Shown: positions 8,903 through 17,951 of the stretch, piece by piece | Position numbering within the stretch: the stretch's first letter is position 1 | How the letters are laid out: every line of letters starts with the position of its first letter | Source of the DNA: an uncultured Prevotellaceae bacterium | GTDB taxonomy: Bacteria > Bacteroidota > Bacteroidia > Bacteroidales > Muribaculaceae | Assembly (NCBI GenBank): GCA_900318205.1 | Contig: ONJS01000002.1 | Span: forward strand, 109,908-173,907 | Length of the DNA: 64,000 nucleotides | Direction: 5' to 3' | The notes under the pieces: model-generated | What the model was told of the DNA's origin: nothing | Seen by the model: the letters and a program-made list of their open reading frames with translations, nothing else | Database searches by the model: none | Position numbers and translations under genes: made by a program

Positions 8903-10107
8903 TGTTTTGACAGGTACTTGTGTAAAACATCAACTATGTCATGTGCCACGGCACGCTTTGACTTACATTCACCCTCGATGGTTTGGCCATCGTCGGTGAA
9001 AATGGTTACCTTGTTGGTATCGACCTGAAAACCGGCATTCTTGTCACGCAATGAGTTCATAACGATGAAATTCAAGTTTTTACGGTCCAATTTTCCTTGA
9101 GCGTTGACATTTTCATTGTCGGTTTCCAGTGCAAATCCCACACTCACCTGGTCCTTACGTTTCTTTTCGCCGACGGCGCGTGCGATGTCAGGATTTGGAG
9201 TGAGGTGCAATACCGGGGCTGCGTCTTTCTCACGCTTGATTTTCTTTTCTGCGACATTCTCGATCCTGTAATCGGCAACTGCGGCACACAGGATAATGGC
9301 ATCGTTTTGGGGCAAAGCCTGCATCACGGCATCGTACATCTCGACTGCCGAAACAACATCAATGCGATGAATGTTGCTGTTTTCCGTCTTTAGGGAGACA
9401 GGTCCGGCAACCAGGGTCACTTCTGCACCACGGGCAGCACATTCCTCGGCAAGGGCAAAGCCCATTTTCCCGGAAGAGAAATTACTGATGTAGCGCACCG
9501 GGTCAATCTTCTCGACTGTGGGGCCAGCAGTAATCATTACCCGTTTTCCCTGCAGGTCTTCACCAGTCGAGAAATACTCGTCAAGCGCCTTGACGATGTT
9601 CTCAGGTTCTTCCATGCGCCCTTTGCCAATCAGGTGGCTGGCAAGTTCACCCTCGGCAGGTTCAATGATATGGTTGCCGTAGCTGCGCAACAATTCAAGA
9701 TTGCGCACCGTGCTGGGATGACGCATCATGTCCAAATCCATTGCCGGAGCGACAAACACGGGAGCCTTGGCCGACAGGTAAGTCGTTACCAGCATATTGT
9801 CGGCAACGCCATGGGCCATCTTACCGATGGTTGATGCCGTAGCAGGAGCAATAATCAGCGCATCGGCCCACAGCCCCAAATCGACATGACTATTCCACTG
9901 ACCCGTGTTGGCTGTGAAAAACTCGCTGATGACAGGTTTGCCGCTAAGTGTTGACAACGTCAATGGTTGGATGAATTGCTTGGCATTGGGAGTCATGATG
10001 ACTTGCACCTCGGCGCCCGCCTTGACGAGCAGGCGAGTGAGTGTGGCACACTTGTAGGCCGCGATGCCACCGGTGATGCCCAGAATGATATGCTTGCCTT
10101 TCAACAT
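8899..10107 (-). CDS. coaBC: Bifunctional phosphopantothenoylcysteine decarboxylase / synthetase
   Basis: A 402-residue fusion catalysing two steps of coenzyme A synthesis. The N-terminal flavoprotein (CoaC) half starts with KHIILGITGGIAAYKCATL and contains APAMDLDMM; the C-terminal synthetase (CoaB) half contains ITAGPTVEKIDPVRYISNFSSGKMG and VAAVADYR. Length is normal. Upstream lies one copy of the heptad-repeat element (10108-10221); downstream it overlaps the DUF4835 gene by 4 bp. Confidence 0.96.
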   Translation of the reverse strand: MLKGKHIILGITGGIAAYKCATLTRLLVKAGAEVQVIMTPNAKQFIQPLTLSTLSGKPVISEFFTANTGQWNSHVDLGLWADALIIAPATASTIGKMAHGVADNMLVTTYLSAKAPVFVAPAMDLDMMRHPSTVRNLELLRSYGNHIIEPAEGELASHLIGKGRMEEPENIVKALDEYFSTGEDLQGKRVMITAGPTVEKIDPVRYISNFSSGKMGFALAEECAARGAEVTLVAGPVSLKTENSNIHRIDVVSAVEMYDAVMQALPQNDAIILCAAVADYRIENVAEKKIKREKDAAPVLHLTPNPDIARAVGEKKRKDQVSVGFALETDNENVNAQGKLDRKNLNFIVMNSLRDKNAGFQVDTNKVTIFTDDGQTIEGECKSKRAVAHDIVDVLHKYLSKQ

Positions 10108-10221
10108 GTCAGTTTGAAGTTTTCAGTTTTCAGTTGTCAGTTTTTAGTTGTCAGTTGTCAGAAAGCAGATGCTTCTTTAAACATTAAACTTTAAACATTA
10201 ACCTGCGAGCGCCAGCTCGCA
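10108..10221 (-). repeat. Composite heptad-repeat intergenic element, copy 1
   Basis: Read on the minus strand from the exonuclease stop codon: the stop TAA is followed directly by TGCGAGC...GCTCGC, then GTTTAAA/GTTTAAT heptamers, an AAGCATCTGC core, and CTGACAA/CTGAAAA heptamers that end at the coaBC start. The same order recurs at 11005-11129, 32760-32960, 39384-39480 and 40940-41121. No known element family is recognised. Confidence 0.85.
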
Positions 10222-11004
10222 TTATCGTTTCTTGTACTGGATGTAGAGTTTGGTGATGACCTGCTTGGTGTTCTCGGCAAAGTCACTCTTCATCATCCAG
10301 TCATAGTAACCCAAATCGAGTTTGGTAAACACGTCTTCTACGGTTTTGCCCTTGTGCTTGCCGAAGTTGAAGACGGGAACCTTCTGCTCGTTATAGATGA
10401 TACGGCCTGCCAAATCCACGTTACGGTTGTGGGAAGAGTATTGTGACAGGTAGTCAACATCGTTCTTCAGCGGTTCAGCGTCATTGGCATAGTGATCCAA
10501 CTGAGCCTTCAGGACCTCGAGTGTCGTCTTGGCATCATCGGCTGCTGAGTGGTGATTGTCCATGGGATGTCCGCAGTAGAAGATACAGGCTGCCTCCAGG
10601 TCGCGTTTCTCACGCTTGTGGTAGATGGTCTGCACATCGATGAACTTGTGCTGCGACGGATCAAAACTGATGCCTGCCTTGCTCAGTTCCTGAGCCAGCA
10701 AGGGTATGTCAAAATGATTGCTGTTAAAGCCAGCAATGTCACAGCCTTCAAACACACGGGCAATATCGTGGGCACGTTCTTTGAAGGTGGGTTCGTTCAC
10801 CAGGTCTTCATTGGTGATGTGATGGACATCAATGGCCTGCTGGGGAATCACCTTCTCGGGATTGAAACGATAAGTCTTGCTCTCTTCACGACCATCGGGA
10901 TAGACCTTGACATAGGACAACTCGATGATGCGGTCCTCGGTGATATTGAGGCCGGTGGATTCCAGGTCAAAGACCACCAGAGGACGATTCAAGTTCAGTT
11001 TCAT
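10222..11004 (-). CDS. DnaQ-family 3'-5' exonuclease with ExoX-like C-terminal domain
   Basis: A 260-residue DEDDh exonuclease. The N-terminal domain has VVFDLESTGLN (Exo I, D and E), HHITNEDL, FNSNHFDIPLL (Exo II) and HHSAADDAKTTLEVL (Exo III with His and Asp). The C-terminal ~60 residues (VPVFNFGKHKGKTVEDV, DLGYYDWMMKSDF) match the small domain found in ExoX-like and DUF3820 proteins, not the polymerase-binding region of E. coli epsilon. It is often annotated as DNA polymerase III subunit epsilon; a general 3'-5' exonuclease role is equally possible. It follows dnaN on the same strand. Confidence 0.9.
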   Translation of the reverse strand: MKLNLNRPLVVFDLESTGLNITEDRIIELSYVKVYPDGREESKTYRFNPEKVIPQQAIDVHHITNEDLVNEPTFKERAHDIARVFEGCDIAGFNSNHFDIPLLAQELSKAGISFDPSQHKFIDVQTIYHKREKRDLEAACIFYCGHPMDNHHSAADDAKTTLEVLKAQLDHYANDAEPLKNDVDYLSQYSSHNRNVDLAGRIIYNEQKVPVFNFGKHKGKTVEDVFTKLDLGYYDWMMKSDFAENTKQVITKLYIQYKKR

Positions 11005-11129
11005 TTTTTCAGTTTTCAGTTGACAGTTTTCAGTTGTCAGAAAGCGGATGCTTCTTTAAACATTAAACTTTAAACTCTAAACTGCTCGCACAGCGAGCAT
11101 ATAACCACTAATCTGCGAGCTTGCTCGCA
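11005..11129 (-). repeat. Composite heptad-repeat intergenic element, copy 2
   Basis: On the minus strand, directly after the dnaN stop: TGCGAGCAAGCTCGCA, a GATTAGT heptamer, a second GCTCGC/GCGAGC palindrome, GTTTAGA/GTTTAAA/GTTTAAT heptamers, GAAGCATCCGC, then CTGACAA-type heptamers up to the exonuclease start. Same polarity and order as the other copies. Confidence 0.85.
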
Positions 11130-12248
11130 TTAAATCATCATTGGCATCTGCAGCACGATGAGGTCCTCACCAGCCTTCTGTTCGCTGGGAACAAACACGC
11201 CGGCACGGGCAGGATCGAGCAACTTGAGGTAAACACCGTCACAATCGATGTTGTTGACCACGTCAATGACATCAGCGCTCTTGAAGCCGATGTTCATGGG
11301 CTCGCCATTGTACTCACAGGCGATGGTCTCCTCGGCAGCAGTAGAGTGGTCAACGTCCTGAGAGGTAACGACTACCTCGGTGGGACGCAGGTCCAGACGA
11401 ACGAGGCCACCCACGTTGGCAAACACAGCCACACGGCGCACGGCATTGAGCAGCGTCTGGCGTTCTACAGCCATGGTGTAGGGATTGTCCTCGGGAATTA
11501 CCGAGTTATAATTGGGGTAACGGCCGTTGATGAAGCGGCAAGACAGCTGAAAATCGGCGTTCTCAAAGGTTGCACTGCTCTCGTCAACGGTGATATTGAC
11601 GTTCTCCTCGCTGTTAGCGTCGATAATTGATGCGAGAATCGAAGCGGGCTTGGCGGGCAAAATGAAGGAACGCTCAAAGTCGGGCTTCACATCGGTCTGA
11701 CGGAAACGCACCAGCTTGTGGGAGTCACTGGCAACATACACGATCATGTCGGGCTTGATGTCCCAGAAGATACCGGTGAACTGCGGGTGCATGTCATCGT
11801 TACCCACGGCGAAGAGCGTGTGGCCGATGCCCGATGCAATGCTCTTGGCGGGCAGGGAGAACTGCTGCACCTCATTGGCGGTGGCAGCCTTCTCGGGATA
11901 CTCGTCGCCATTGAGGGCTACAGCATCATAATAACCGTTTACATAGCTTACCTTAACGGCGAGCGTCTCATCATTGATCTCAAAGGTGAGTCCCGTGTCG
12001 GGCAATTCCTTCAAGGAGTTGATGGTGCGCTTCACGTCGAGGGCGAATTTTCCACTACCTTCCACATTCTGCACCTCAATGTTGGTGGTCAGGCGCGTTT
12101 CCATGTCACTGCCTGTTACCACAATGCGGTCGCTCTGCAGTTCAAACAGGAAGTTGTCGAGAATGGCATAGGCATTCTTGCTGCTAACCACTTTGCTCAC
12201 AGCATTCAAGCGGGTGAGCAACAATTTACTTTGGACGTTGAATTTCAT
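11130..12248 (-). CDS. dnaN: DNA polymerase III beta sliding clamp
   Basis: A 372-residue clamp with the three repeated clamp folds (MKFNVQSKLLLTRLNAVSKVV at the start; NAVRRVAVFAN in the third). The C-terminus ends VLQMPMMI, resembling the MPMRL-type end of clamps. It holds polymerase on DNA and recruits repair factors. A TATCTTTG promoter core lies 53 bp upstream. The next gene downstream is the DnaQ-like exonuclease, a common pairing in Bacteroidetes. Confidence 0.97.
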   Translation of the reverse strand: MKFNVQSKLLLTRLNAVSKVVSSKNAYAILDNFLFELQSDRIVVTGSDMETRLTTNIEVQNVEGSGKFALDVKRTINSLKELPDTGLTFEINDETLAVKVSYVNGYYDAVALNGDEYPEKAATANEVQQFSLPAKSIASGIGHTLFAVGNDDMHPQFTGIFWDIKPDMIVYVASDSHKLVRFRQTDVKPDFERSFILPAKPASILASIIDANSEENVNITVDESSATFENADFQLSCRFINGRYPNYNSVIPEDNPYTMAVERQTLLNAVRRVAVFANVGGLVRLDLRPTEVVVTSQDVDHSTAAEETIACEYNGEPMNIGFKSADVIDVVNNIDCDGVYLKLLDPARAGVFVPSEQKAGEDLIVLQMPMMI

Positions 12249-12301
12249 ACAATTATGTACCTTAATATCGTTATTAATTTTTTGCTCTATTATTTAACCT
12301 A

Positions 12302-12309
12302 CAAAGATA
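12302..12309 (-). promoter_or_regulatory. Predicted promoter -7 element for dnaN
   Basis: The minus strand reads TATCTTTG, matching TAnnTTTG. No clear -33 TTG at the usual spacing was seen. Confidence 0.5.
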
Positions 12310-12361
12310 GTCATTTTTTCTCAAATAAAAACAGATATACCCGACGTTGTTAATAAAAAAA

Positions 12362-12396
12362 CGAAAAAAAACGCTATCAATTGCCTTGATAACGCT
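12362..12396 (-). terminator. Rho-independent terminator after the thioredoxin/dockerin gene
   Basis: On the minus strand AGCGTTATCA and TGATAGCGTT form a 10-bp stem (two wobble pairs) with a 7-base loop, followed by a run of seven T. It lies 31 bp beyond the stop of the gene at 12427. Confidence 0.75.
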
Positions 12397-12426
12397 TTTT
12401 AAGGATTTAATTGCTCAACTGTGTGG

Positions 12427-13488
12427 TCACTCAGTTTGGCTCAATAGCATGTTAATCAGTGCCACCACATCATCGATGTTCACTTTTCCATCGTTGTCAA
12501 CGTCGGCATTTTCCATGTTGACAAGAGTGGCATCACGGTACAGCAGATAATTGATAAGGGCAGTCGCATCATCGATACTTAACTTACCGTCATCATTCAC
12601 GTCACCGTACATAACAGTATGGTAGTCATTGATAAAGCATCTATTGGCGTTTACAGCTCGGTCATTAGCCTTATTGACAATCACAGCAATCACGTGCAGG
12701 TTGTCCTTGTTCTGGATGAGCGAGGGCTTAGGCAGGCTACTGAGCGTAAAACTATAGTGATAGCTGTAATCATTATAGGCAACAATCTCTGACGGCAGGC
12801 TGCCGGTTGCGACACCGCTTGTGCCGATGATCACATCGTTAAAGTGGTAGCCAGAGACAACTTCAGGTTTAGTTACCCACGGCCCAAGATACGGATCGCT
12901 GGAATAATAAGTAGTGCCACTATAATAATTCTTTTGATTCCATGAAGAGCCGCTACCGTACAGGTCATCGGCAACGAGCATGACTTCAATGGCATAATTG
13001 GCACTTTGCTCATCAATGGTGAAATAGCAGGTCACATCCACATCAATGGCCGTCTTCTCGTCACTGGTCCACTGGGCTGTCACGGCGGCATCGGCATTCA
13101 CAGCAATGGCGGCATATTGTTCCATATCGTTGACAATGCCAGCCGAATAGCCACTAAAGCCATAGAACGGATCAACTTCGCGAGACCTCTCGATAAATGC
13201 GGTTGGATATCCCCAGAAACTGCTGGGGAAATCATTAGTGTACATGATCTCCATGGGATCATCATTGTGGTACGCAACGCCGATGAATTCGTCGCCAAAT
13301 CGCTGCCTTAGCAGCTCCATGCCGACAAGGCCACGGACACACCATCCACACCACGTGCCAGTATATTCCTCTATTAGAGGCCGATGAACAGGAACCCTGT
13401 CAACATTGACATCCTGGGCTGATGTTCCAAAAGCCATCAGTACTGCAGCGATGGCCATCAAAGGTTTAGAATTTCTCATCATATTCAT
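12427..13488 (-). CDS. Secreted thioredoxin-fold (Omp28-like) protein with dockerin-type C-terminus
   Basis: A 353-residue exported protein. A signal peptide ends near FGTSAQ. LIEEYTGTWCGWCVRG carries a CxxC (CGWC) motif of the thioredoxin fold, as in Omp28-related Bacteroidetes proteins, followed by FPSSFWGYPTAFI with a cis-Pro-like position. A beta-rich middle follows. The last ~60 residues are a dockerin type I-like pair: GDVNDDGKLSIDDATALINYLL and ADVDNDGKVNIDDVVALINMLL, each with a calcium-loop DxNxDGxxxxxD pattern. A related C-terminus is on the amidase at 19691-23659. No cohesin was seen in the window, so the dockerin may serve another attachment or sorting role. Confidence 0.8.
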   Translation of the reverse strand: MNMMRNSKPLMAIAAVLMAFGTSAQDVNVDRVPVHRPLIEEYTGTWCGWCVRGLVGMELLRQRFGDEFIGVAYHNDDPMEIMYTNDFPSSFWGYPTAFIERSREVDPFYGFSGYSAGIVNDMEQYAAIAVNADAAVTAQWTSDEKTAIDVDVTCYFTIDEQSANYAIEVMLVADDLYGSGSSWNQKNYYSGTTYYSSDPYLGPWVTKPEVVSGYHFNDVIIGTSGVATGSLPSEIVAYNDYSYHYSFTLSSLPKPSLIQNKDNLHVIAVIVNKANDRAVNANRCFINDYHTVMYGDVNDDGKLSIDDATALINYLLYRDATLVNMENADVDNDGKVNIDDVVALINMLLSQTE

Positions 13489-13530
13489 CGCAGATTAGTG
13501 ATTAAAGAGTCAAGTGTTCTCGTCCTTTTC

Positions 13531-13582
13531 GTTAAAAAGCAGCAAGCGCCGGAAGGTGTTACAGGAACCACCCGGCGCTTGC
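13531..13582 (-). terminator. Rho-independent terminator after the DUF1015 gene
   Basis: GCAAGCGCCGG (13542-13552) and CCGGCGCTTGC (13572-13582) form a perfect 11-bp stem. On the minus strand it is followed by TGCTTTTTAAC, and it lies 44 bp past the DUF1015 stop codon. Confidence 0.85.
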
Positions 13583-13625
13583 GTGGGAGCGAGCTTAATA
13601 GAAGCTCAATACCTTGCCAGCCTGA

Positions 13626-14870
13626 TTAGTCCAGCTTGTGGATAATCAAGCCCGAGCGCAGCTTGGGCTCAAACCAAGTGGCCTTGGGAGGCATGATCTT
13701 GCCGCTGTCGGCGATGTCGATGATCTGCTTCATGGTGACGGGGTAGAGGGCGAGCGCCATCTTCATCTCACCACTGTCCACGCGCTGCTTCAATTCGCCC
13801 AGGCCGCGGATACCGCCCACGAAGTCGATGCGCTTGTCGGTACGCAGGTCGGTAATGCCCAGGATGTCGCGCAGGATGTAGTCGCTCGAGATGGTCACGT
13901 CGAGCACGCCGATGGGATCGTTGTCATCATAGGTGCCTTCCTTGGCAGTCAAGGAGTACCACTTGCCACCCAGGTAGAGGGAGAAGTTGTGGAGCTTGGC
14001 GGGATGGTAGATTTCGGTGCCCTTATCCTCGACGATGAACTTGTCGCCCAGCTTCTCGAGGAACTGCTCCTCTGTGTTGCCGTTCAGGTCCACTACCACG
14101 CGGTTGTAGTCCATCACCTTGAGGTGAGACTGGGGGAAGCAGACAGCCAACAGGTAGTTGTACTCCTCGGTGCCGTTGTGGTTGGGATCAGCCTTGGCTT
14201 TCTCCTCGCCTACGTGAGCGGCAGCGGCGGTGCGGTGGTGACCGTCGGCGATGTAGAGATAAGGAATCTCACTGAATGCACGGGTGATGGTCTCGATGGT
14301 CTCCTTATCCTTGATGACCCACAGGGTGTGGCCGATACCGTCCTCGCTCACGAAGTCATATTCGGGCTCGGTCTGGGCGGTACGGGTGAGGATGTCCTGC
14401 AGCACCTTGTTGTCGGGGAATGCCAGGAACACCGGCTCGATGTTGGCGTTATTGATTTCGATGTGGTGCATGCGGTCAGCTTCCTTCTCACGACGGGTAA
14501 GCTCATGCTTCTTGATGCGTCCAGTGAGGTAATCCTCAACGCTGGCGCCTACCACAAATCCGTATTGGGTGCGGCCATCCATGGTCTGAGCATAGATGTA
14601 GTAGCAGTCCTGCTGATCCTGTACGAGCCAGCCCTTGTCCTGGAACTTCTTGAAGTTCTCAACGGCCTTGTCATAGACCTTGGGCTCATGCTCACCGGTG
14701 CCGGGTTCGAAGTCGATTTCGGGCTTAATGATGTGATACAGAGACATCTCGTTGTCGCCAGCCTCGGCGCGGGCCTCTTCACTGGAGAGGACATCGTAGG
14801 GCTTGGAAGCTACTTTTTCTACATACTCTTTGGGCGGTCTCACGCCACGGAACGGTTTTACTTTAGCCAT
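13626..14870 (-). CDS. DUF1015 family protein
   Basis: A 414-residue cytoplasmic protein starting MAKVKPFRGVRPPKEYVEKVA, with YDVLSSEEARAEA, LYHIIKPEIDF, YIADGHHRTAAAAH and FVGGIRGLGEL. These match DUF1015 (PF06245), whose bacterial members often neighbour serine/phosphoglycerate metabolism genes. The HHR-containing motif may be catalytic or ligand-binding, but the function is unknown. A strong terminator follows; the Fur-family gene lies 74 bp upstream on the same strand. Confidence 0.9.
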   Translation of the reverse strand: MAKVKPFRGVRPPKEYVEKVASKPYDVLSSEEARAEAGDNEMSLYHIIKPEIDFEPGTGEHEPKVYDKAVENFKKFQDKGWLVQDQQDCYYIYAQTMDGRTQYGFVVGASVEDYLTGRIKKHELTRREKEADRMHHIEINNANIEPVFLAFPDNKVLQDILTRTAQTEPEYDFVSEDGIGHTLWVIKDKETIETITRAFSEIPYLYIADGHHRTAAAAHVGEEKAKADPNHNGTEEYNYLLAVCFPQSHLKVMDYNRVVVDLNGNTEEQFLEKLGDKFIVEDKGTEIYHPAKLHNFSLYLGGKWYSLTAKEGTYDDNDPIGVLDVTISSDYILRDILGITDLRTDKRIDFVGGIRGLGELKQRVDSGEMKMALALYPVTMKQIIDIADSGKIMPPKATWFEPKLRSGLIIHKLD

Positions 14871-14944
14871 GATAAATTAACGGTTTTAAATAAAGTGTTA
14901 ATAGATTTTGTTGAATGTTTATTATTGATGTATTATACTGATTG

Positions 14945-15427
14945 TCATGTGGATCGCGACCGCTTTTTCTTGCGCGCACAGGTGCTGCAAGTGCCATAAA
15001 CATACAGGCAATAGTGGTCGGCATTAAATGCGTTGAAACGGCGGGCGTTCATGAATGCGGCAAAATTGGTGTCCCTCACTTCCTTGACCTTTCCACAGGA
15101 GGTGCAGATCAAGTGGGTGTGGGGTAAAGTGATGCGCTCATACTGGGCCTGCATCCCTTCAAACACATGCCGACGCAATATCTTGGCATCCATCAGCAAC
15201 TCGATCGTGTTATAGACCGTTGAACGGCTCACCATAAAACCGTCGGCGTCAAGCACTTGTTGGAGTTCCTCGATGGTGAAATGACCTGAAATGTCCATGA
15301 TGCGCCTCATGATGGCAAAGCGCTCGGCAGTCTTGCGCATGCCATGGGCATCCAGGTAGTCGCTGAACTTGCGTACCACCGGGTTGTTCATGTCATTAAA
15401 TCCCTCGATATTTGGTTCGGTTTTCAT
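14945..15427 (-). CDS. Fur-family transcriptional repressor
   Basis: About 160 residues from the start MKTEPNIEGFNDMNNPVVRKF. This start is chosen because a TACTTTTG promoter core at 15436-15443 lies inside the longer frame that opens at 15466. A winged helix (FTIEELQQVLDADGFMVSRSTVYNTIELL) is followed by the dimerisation domain with HTHLICTSCGKVKEV (CxxC) and YGTCSTCARKKK (CxxC), a structural zinc site. Which metal or peroxide signal it senses cannot be told; Fur, PerR and Zur share this plan. It ends in an unusually basic tail (KKKRSRST). Confidence 0.9.
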   Translation of the reverse strand: MKTEPNIEGFNDMNNPVVRKFSDYLDAHGMRKTAERFAIMRRIMDISGHFTIEELQQVLDADGFMVSRSTVYNTIELLMDAKILRRHVFEGMQAQYERITLPHTHLICTSCGKVKEVRDTNFAAFMNARRFNAFNADHYCLYVYGTCSTCARKKKRSRST

Positions 15428-15435
15428 CGGTGTGA

Positions 15436-15443
15436 CAAAAGTA
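15436..15443 (-). promoter_or_regulatory. Predicted promoter for the Fur-family gene
   Basis: The minus strand reads TACTTTTG, with a TTTG about 20 bp upstream as the -33 element. It is 9 bp from the chosen start codon, giving a very short leader. Confidence 0.5.
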
Positions 15444-15535
15444 CAATGATTTTCGCAATCCCACAAAGATTTTAGCTTTTTTAGTTTTTAAGTCCTTAAA
15501 GCCCTCGAACCTGGCATGAATGAGTTGCCTTAAAA

Positions 15536-16186
15536 TCAGACTTGACTGCTGATACCTAACTGCTCCAGCGTCAGCTCGCTGACTGCATTGACGGTGAGGT
15601 CACTCAATGGTGTTACGGTTTCGGCGCTTAAGGTACTGGCAATGCCGATGACTGTGGCACCCGATGCCCGTGCTGCAATCAGTCCGTTGCGGGAGTCTTC
15701 AAACACGATACAGTCCTTGATATCTACTCCTATCTGCTTGGCTCCCATCAGGAAACAATCAGGGTCGGGCTTGGCTCGCGTGACCATGTCACCGGTGACA
15801 ATCTGGTCAAAGAGAGTGGGGAACTCGGGATACTGGCTGTAGAGTGCCTGCATTTTCTTGCGGTCGCTCGAGGTGACAATCGCCATGGGGACGCCGGCAT
15901 TGCGCAGCTGTTTCACAAAATCAAGCGCACCTGGGAAAAAGACGTAACGCATCGATCGCTCAAATTCCAACAGTCTCTCCATGATCTCAGTCCGAACAGC
16001 TTCGTCGGCAAAGTATCCAAGTATGCGAGTCAAGTGGAATCCCTTGATATAGGCGGCAAAATCGGGCACGCCAGTGGGATATTCCTTTTCCATTTCGCCC
16101 CAGAAGATGCTATACTGGCCCTCGCTGTCGAGAAGCACACCGTCGAGGTCAAATAAAACGCCGCGTTTTTTTGTATTTTCTGTCAT
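15536..16186 (-). CDS. HAD-superfamily phosphatase, beta-phosphoglucomutase-like
   Basis: About 216 residues from MTENTKKRGVLFDLDGVLLDSE. Motif I is FDLDGVLLDSE (nucleophile and acid Asp), motif II is VTSSDRKK, and motif III/IV is ARAKPDPDCFL-like (TRAKPDPDCF) with FEDSRNG. The helical cap after motif I puts it in the beta-phosphoglucomutase/phosphatase subfamily; the substrate is probably a small sugar phosphate but not determined. A TACTTTTG promoter core at 16216-16223 argues against the ATG at 16216. Confidence 0.88.
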   Translation of the reverse strand: MTENTKKRGVLFDLDGVLLDSEGQYSIFWGEMEKEYPTGVPDFAAYIKGFHLTRILGYFADEAVRTEIMERLLEFERSMRYVFFPGALDFVKQLRNAGVPMAIVTSSDRKKMQALYSQYPEFPTLFDQIVTGDMVTRAKPDPDCFLMGAKQIGVDIKDCIVFEDSRNGLIAARASGATVIGIASTLSAETVTPLSDLTVNAVSELTLEQLGISSQV

Positions 16187-16215
16187 GATAATCGTCTTGT
16201 CGATGAATTGAGCCA

Positions 16216-16223
16216 CAAAAGTA
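16216..16223 (-). promoter_or_regulatory. Predicted promoter for the HAD phosphatase
   Basis: The minus strand reads TACTTTTG, 30 bp upstream of the ATG at 16186. It is divergent from the plus-strand TAATTTTG at 16246. Confidence 0.5.
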
Positions 16224-16245
16224 CTGAAAAATGCCTAATAATTAG

Positions 16246-16253
16246 TAATTTTG
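16246..16253 (+). promoter_or_regulatory. Predicted promoter for the FAD-dependent oxidoreductase
   Basis: TAATTTTG matches TAnnTTTG, 21 bp upstream of the ATG at 16275. This supports the shorter start. Confidence 0.5.
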
Positions 16254-16274
16254 TGGCATAATTCGTTTACGACT

Positions 16275-17834
16275 ATGATTCAGGAACTGCAATTGCGGGT
16301 CAGCCCCCGTACGGCGGCGAGCATGAGTGAAATCGTCCGCTACCTTGATAAAAACAATGACATCCCTGCCCAGAGCATTCAAGGAGTCAGAATTCTGAAA
16401 CGCTCTATCGACGCTCGACAGCGCAATGTGGTGGTCAACCTCAAGGTGCGCGTCTATATTGATGAGCCGATGACCGATGACTATCTGGTACCGCCCATTG
16501 AGTATAAGCCTGTTGACGGCAAACGGCAGGCGATAGTGGTTGGTATGGGTCCTGGCGGCTTGTTTGCGGCGTTGCGGCTTATCGAATTGGGCATCAAACC
16601 CGTCGTGCTTGAACGTGGCAAGGATGTGATGAACCGTCGCATCGATGCATCCCGCATCCAGCGTGAAGGTGTTGTGGATCCTGACAGCAATTATTGCTTC
16701 GGTGAGGGTGGTGCCGGTGCTTATAGCGACGGTAAACTCTACACCCGCAGCAAGAAACGCGGGTCGGTGGAGCGCATCCTCGGCATTTTTGTCCAGCATG
16801 GTGCGCGTGAAGACATTCTTATTGACGCTCATCCCCATATCGGTAGCGACAAATTGCCTGCCGTCATCAAAGCCATGCGTGAAACCATCCTTCGTTGTGG
16901 CGGTGAGGTGCATTTCCAGACCCGCGTGACACGTCTCGTTGTTGAGGACGGCAAGGTTACAGGGGTGGAAACAGCTACAAACGAGCAATTCATGGGCCCC
17001 GTCATCCTCGCGACCGGACATTCGGCTCGTGACGTTTATCAGATGCTGTACGATAGTGATATAGCTATTGAGGCCAAGGGTATTGCCGTCGGTGTGCGCC
17101 TGGAGCACCCCCAGCGCATCATTGACCAGATTCAATATCACAGTGTGCTGGGACGCGGCGAGTATCTGCCTGCCGCTGAATATAATTTTGTGACCCAGGT
17201 CGATCATCGTGGCGTCTATTCCTTCTGTATGTGCCCTGGCGGCTTTGTCGTCCCTGCCGTGAGCGAGCCTGGCGGACTGGTAGTCAATGGCATGTCGCCC
17301 AGCAACCGTGGCTCACATTGGGCAAACTCAGGCATGGTTGTCGAGATTCACCCCGAAGACCTGCCTGATCATTTCAAGAAACATGGAGAGTTGTCCATGA
17401 TGCGTTTCCAGGAAGATATGGAGCAACGTGCCTTTGCCGAGGCTGGCAACACGCTGATAGCAGGCGCACAGCGCATGAAGGACTTTGTGGACGGCAAACA
17501 TTCACGCAATATCCCGCCCTCATCCTACCTGCCTGGCGTGCAGAATTCCAGGCTTGACCTCTGGATGCCGCGGTTTGTCGCTAATCGCCTGCGCAAAGGT
17601 TTCGCCGTATTTGGCAAGAATGCCCAAGGATTTCTCACCAATGATGCTATCGTCATCGGTGTTGAGACCCGTACATCGTCACCCCTGCGCATTCCGCGGG
17701 ACAGTGCACAACTTCACCACATTATTATTCAAGGCTTGTATCCTTGTGGTGAAGGAGCTGGTTATGCAGGCGGAATCGTCTCCAGCGCTATCGATGGAGA
17801 GCGCTGTGCTGAGGCTCTTGCAGGTACTTTTTAA
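16275..17834 (+). CDS. NAD(P)/FAD-dependent oxidoreductase
   Basis: A 519-residue flavoprotein from MIQELQLRVSPRTAASMSEIV. A ~90-residue N-terminal domain precedes the dinucleotide-binding motif VVGMGPGGLFAALRLIELG and VLERGKD. FGEGGAGAYSDGKLYTRSK and a C-terminal GEGAGYAGGIVSSAIDGERCAEAL complete the FAD domain. This architecture is that of the widespread FAD-dependent protein family called DUF/COG2509, substrate unknown. The longer frame (from 16251) would start inside the promoter core. It stands alone, divergent from the HAD gene. Confidence 0.9.
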   Translation: MIQELQLRVSPRTAASMSEIVRYLDKNNDIPAQSIQGVRILKRSIDARQRNVVVNLKVRVYIDEPMTDDYLVPPIEYKPVDGKRQAIVVGMGPGGLFAALRLIELGIKPVVLERGKDVMNRRIDASRIQREGVVDPDSNYCFGEGGAGAYSDGKLYTRSKKRGSVERILGIFVQHGAREDILIDAHPHIGSDKLPAVIKAMRETILRCGGEVHFQTRVTRLVVEDGKVTGVETATNEQFMGPVILATGHSARDVYQMLYDSDIAIEAKGIAVGVRLEHPQRIIDQIQYHSVLGRGEYLPAAEYNFVTQVDHRGVYSFCMCPGGFVVPAVSEPGGLVVNGMSPSNRGSHWANSGMVVEIHPEDLPDHFKKHGELSMMRFQEDMEQRAFAEAGNTLIAGAQRMKDFVDGKHSRNIPPSSYLPGVQNSRLDLWMPRFVANRLRKGFAVFGKNAQGFLTNDAIVIGVETRTSSPLRIPRDSAQLHHIIIQGLYPCGEGAGYAGGIVSSAIDGERCAEALAGTF

Positions 17835-17951
17835 CAGTCTTTATGACATAAATAATAACTGAAGCATCATTTTTTTGCGCGTTTCACACAATATGGCGCA
17901 CTTTTTGCAGTTATTGATGCAATTAGTTTTCATTTATTCATGTTTACTATT

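Noticed and set aside
13638-14999. 453-residue open frame on the plus strand, antisense to the DUF1015 and Fur-family genes
   Set aside because: The opposite strand carries two recognisable families; this frame has no family signature and arises from codon bias.
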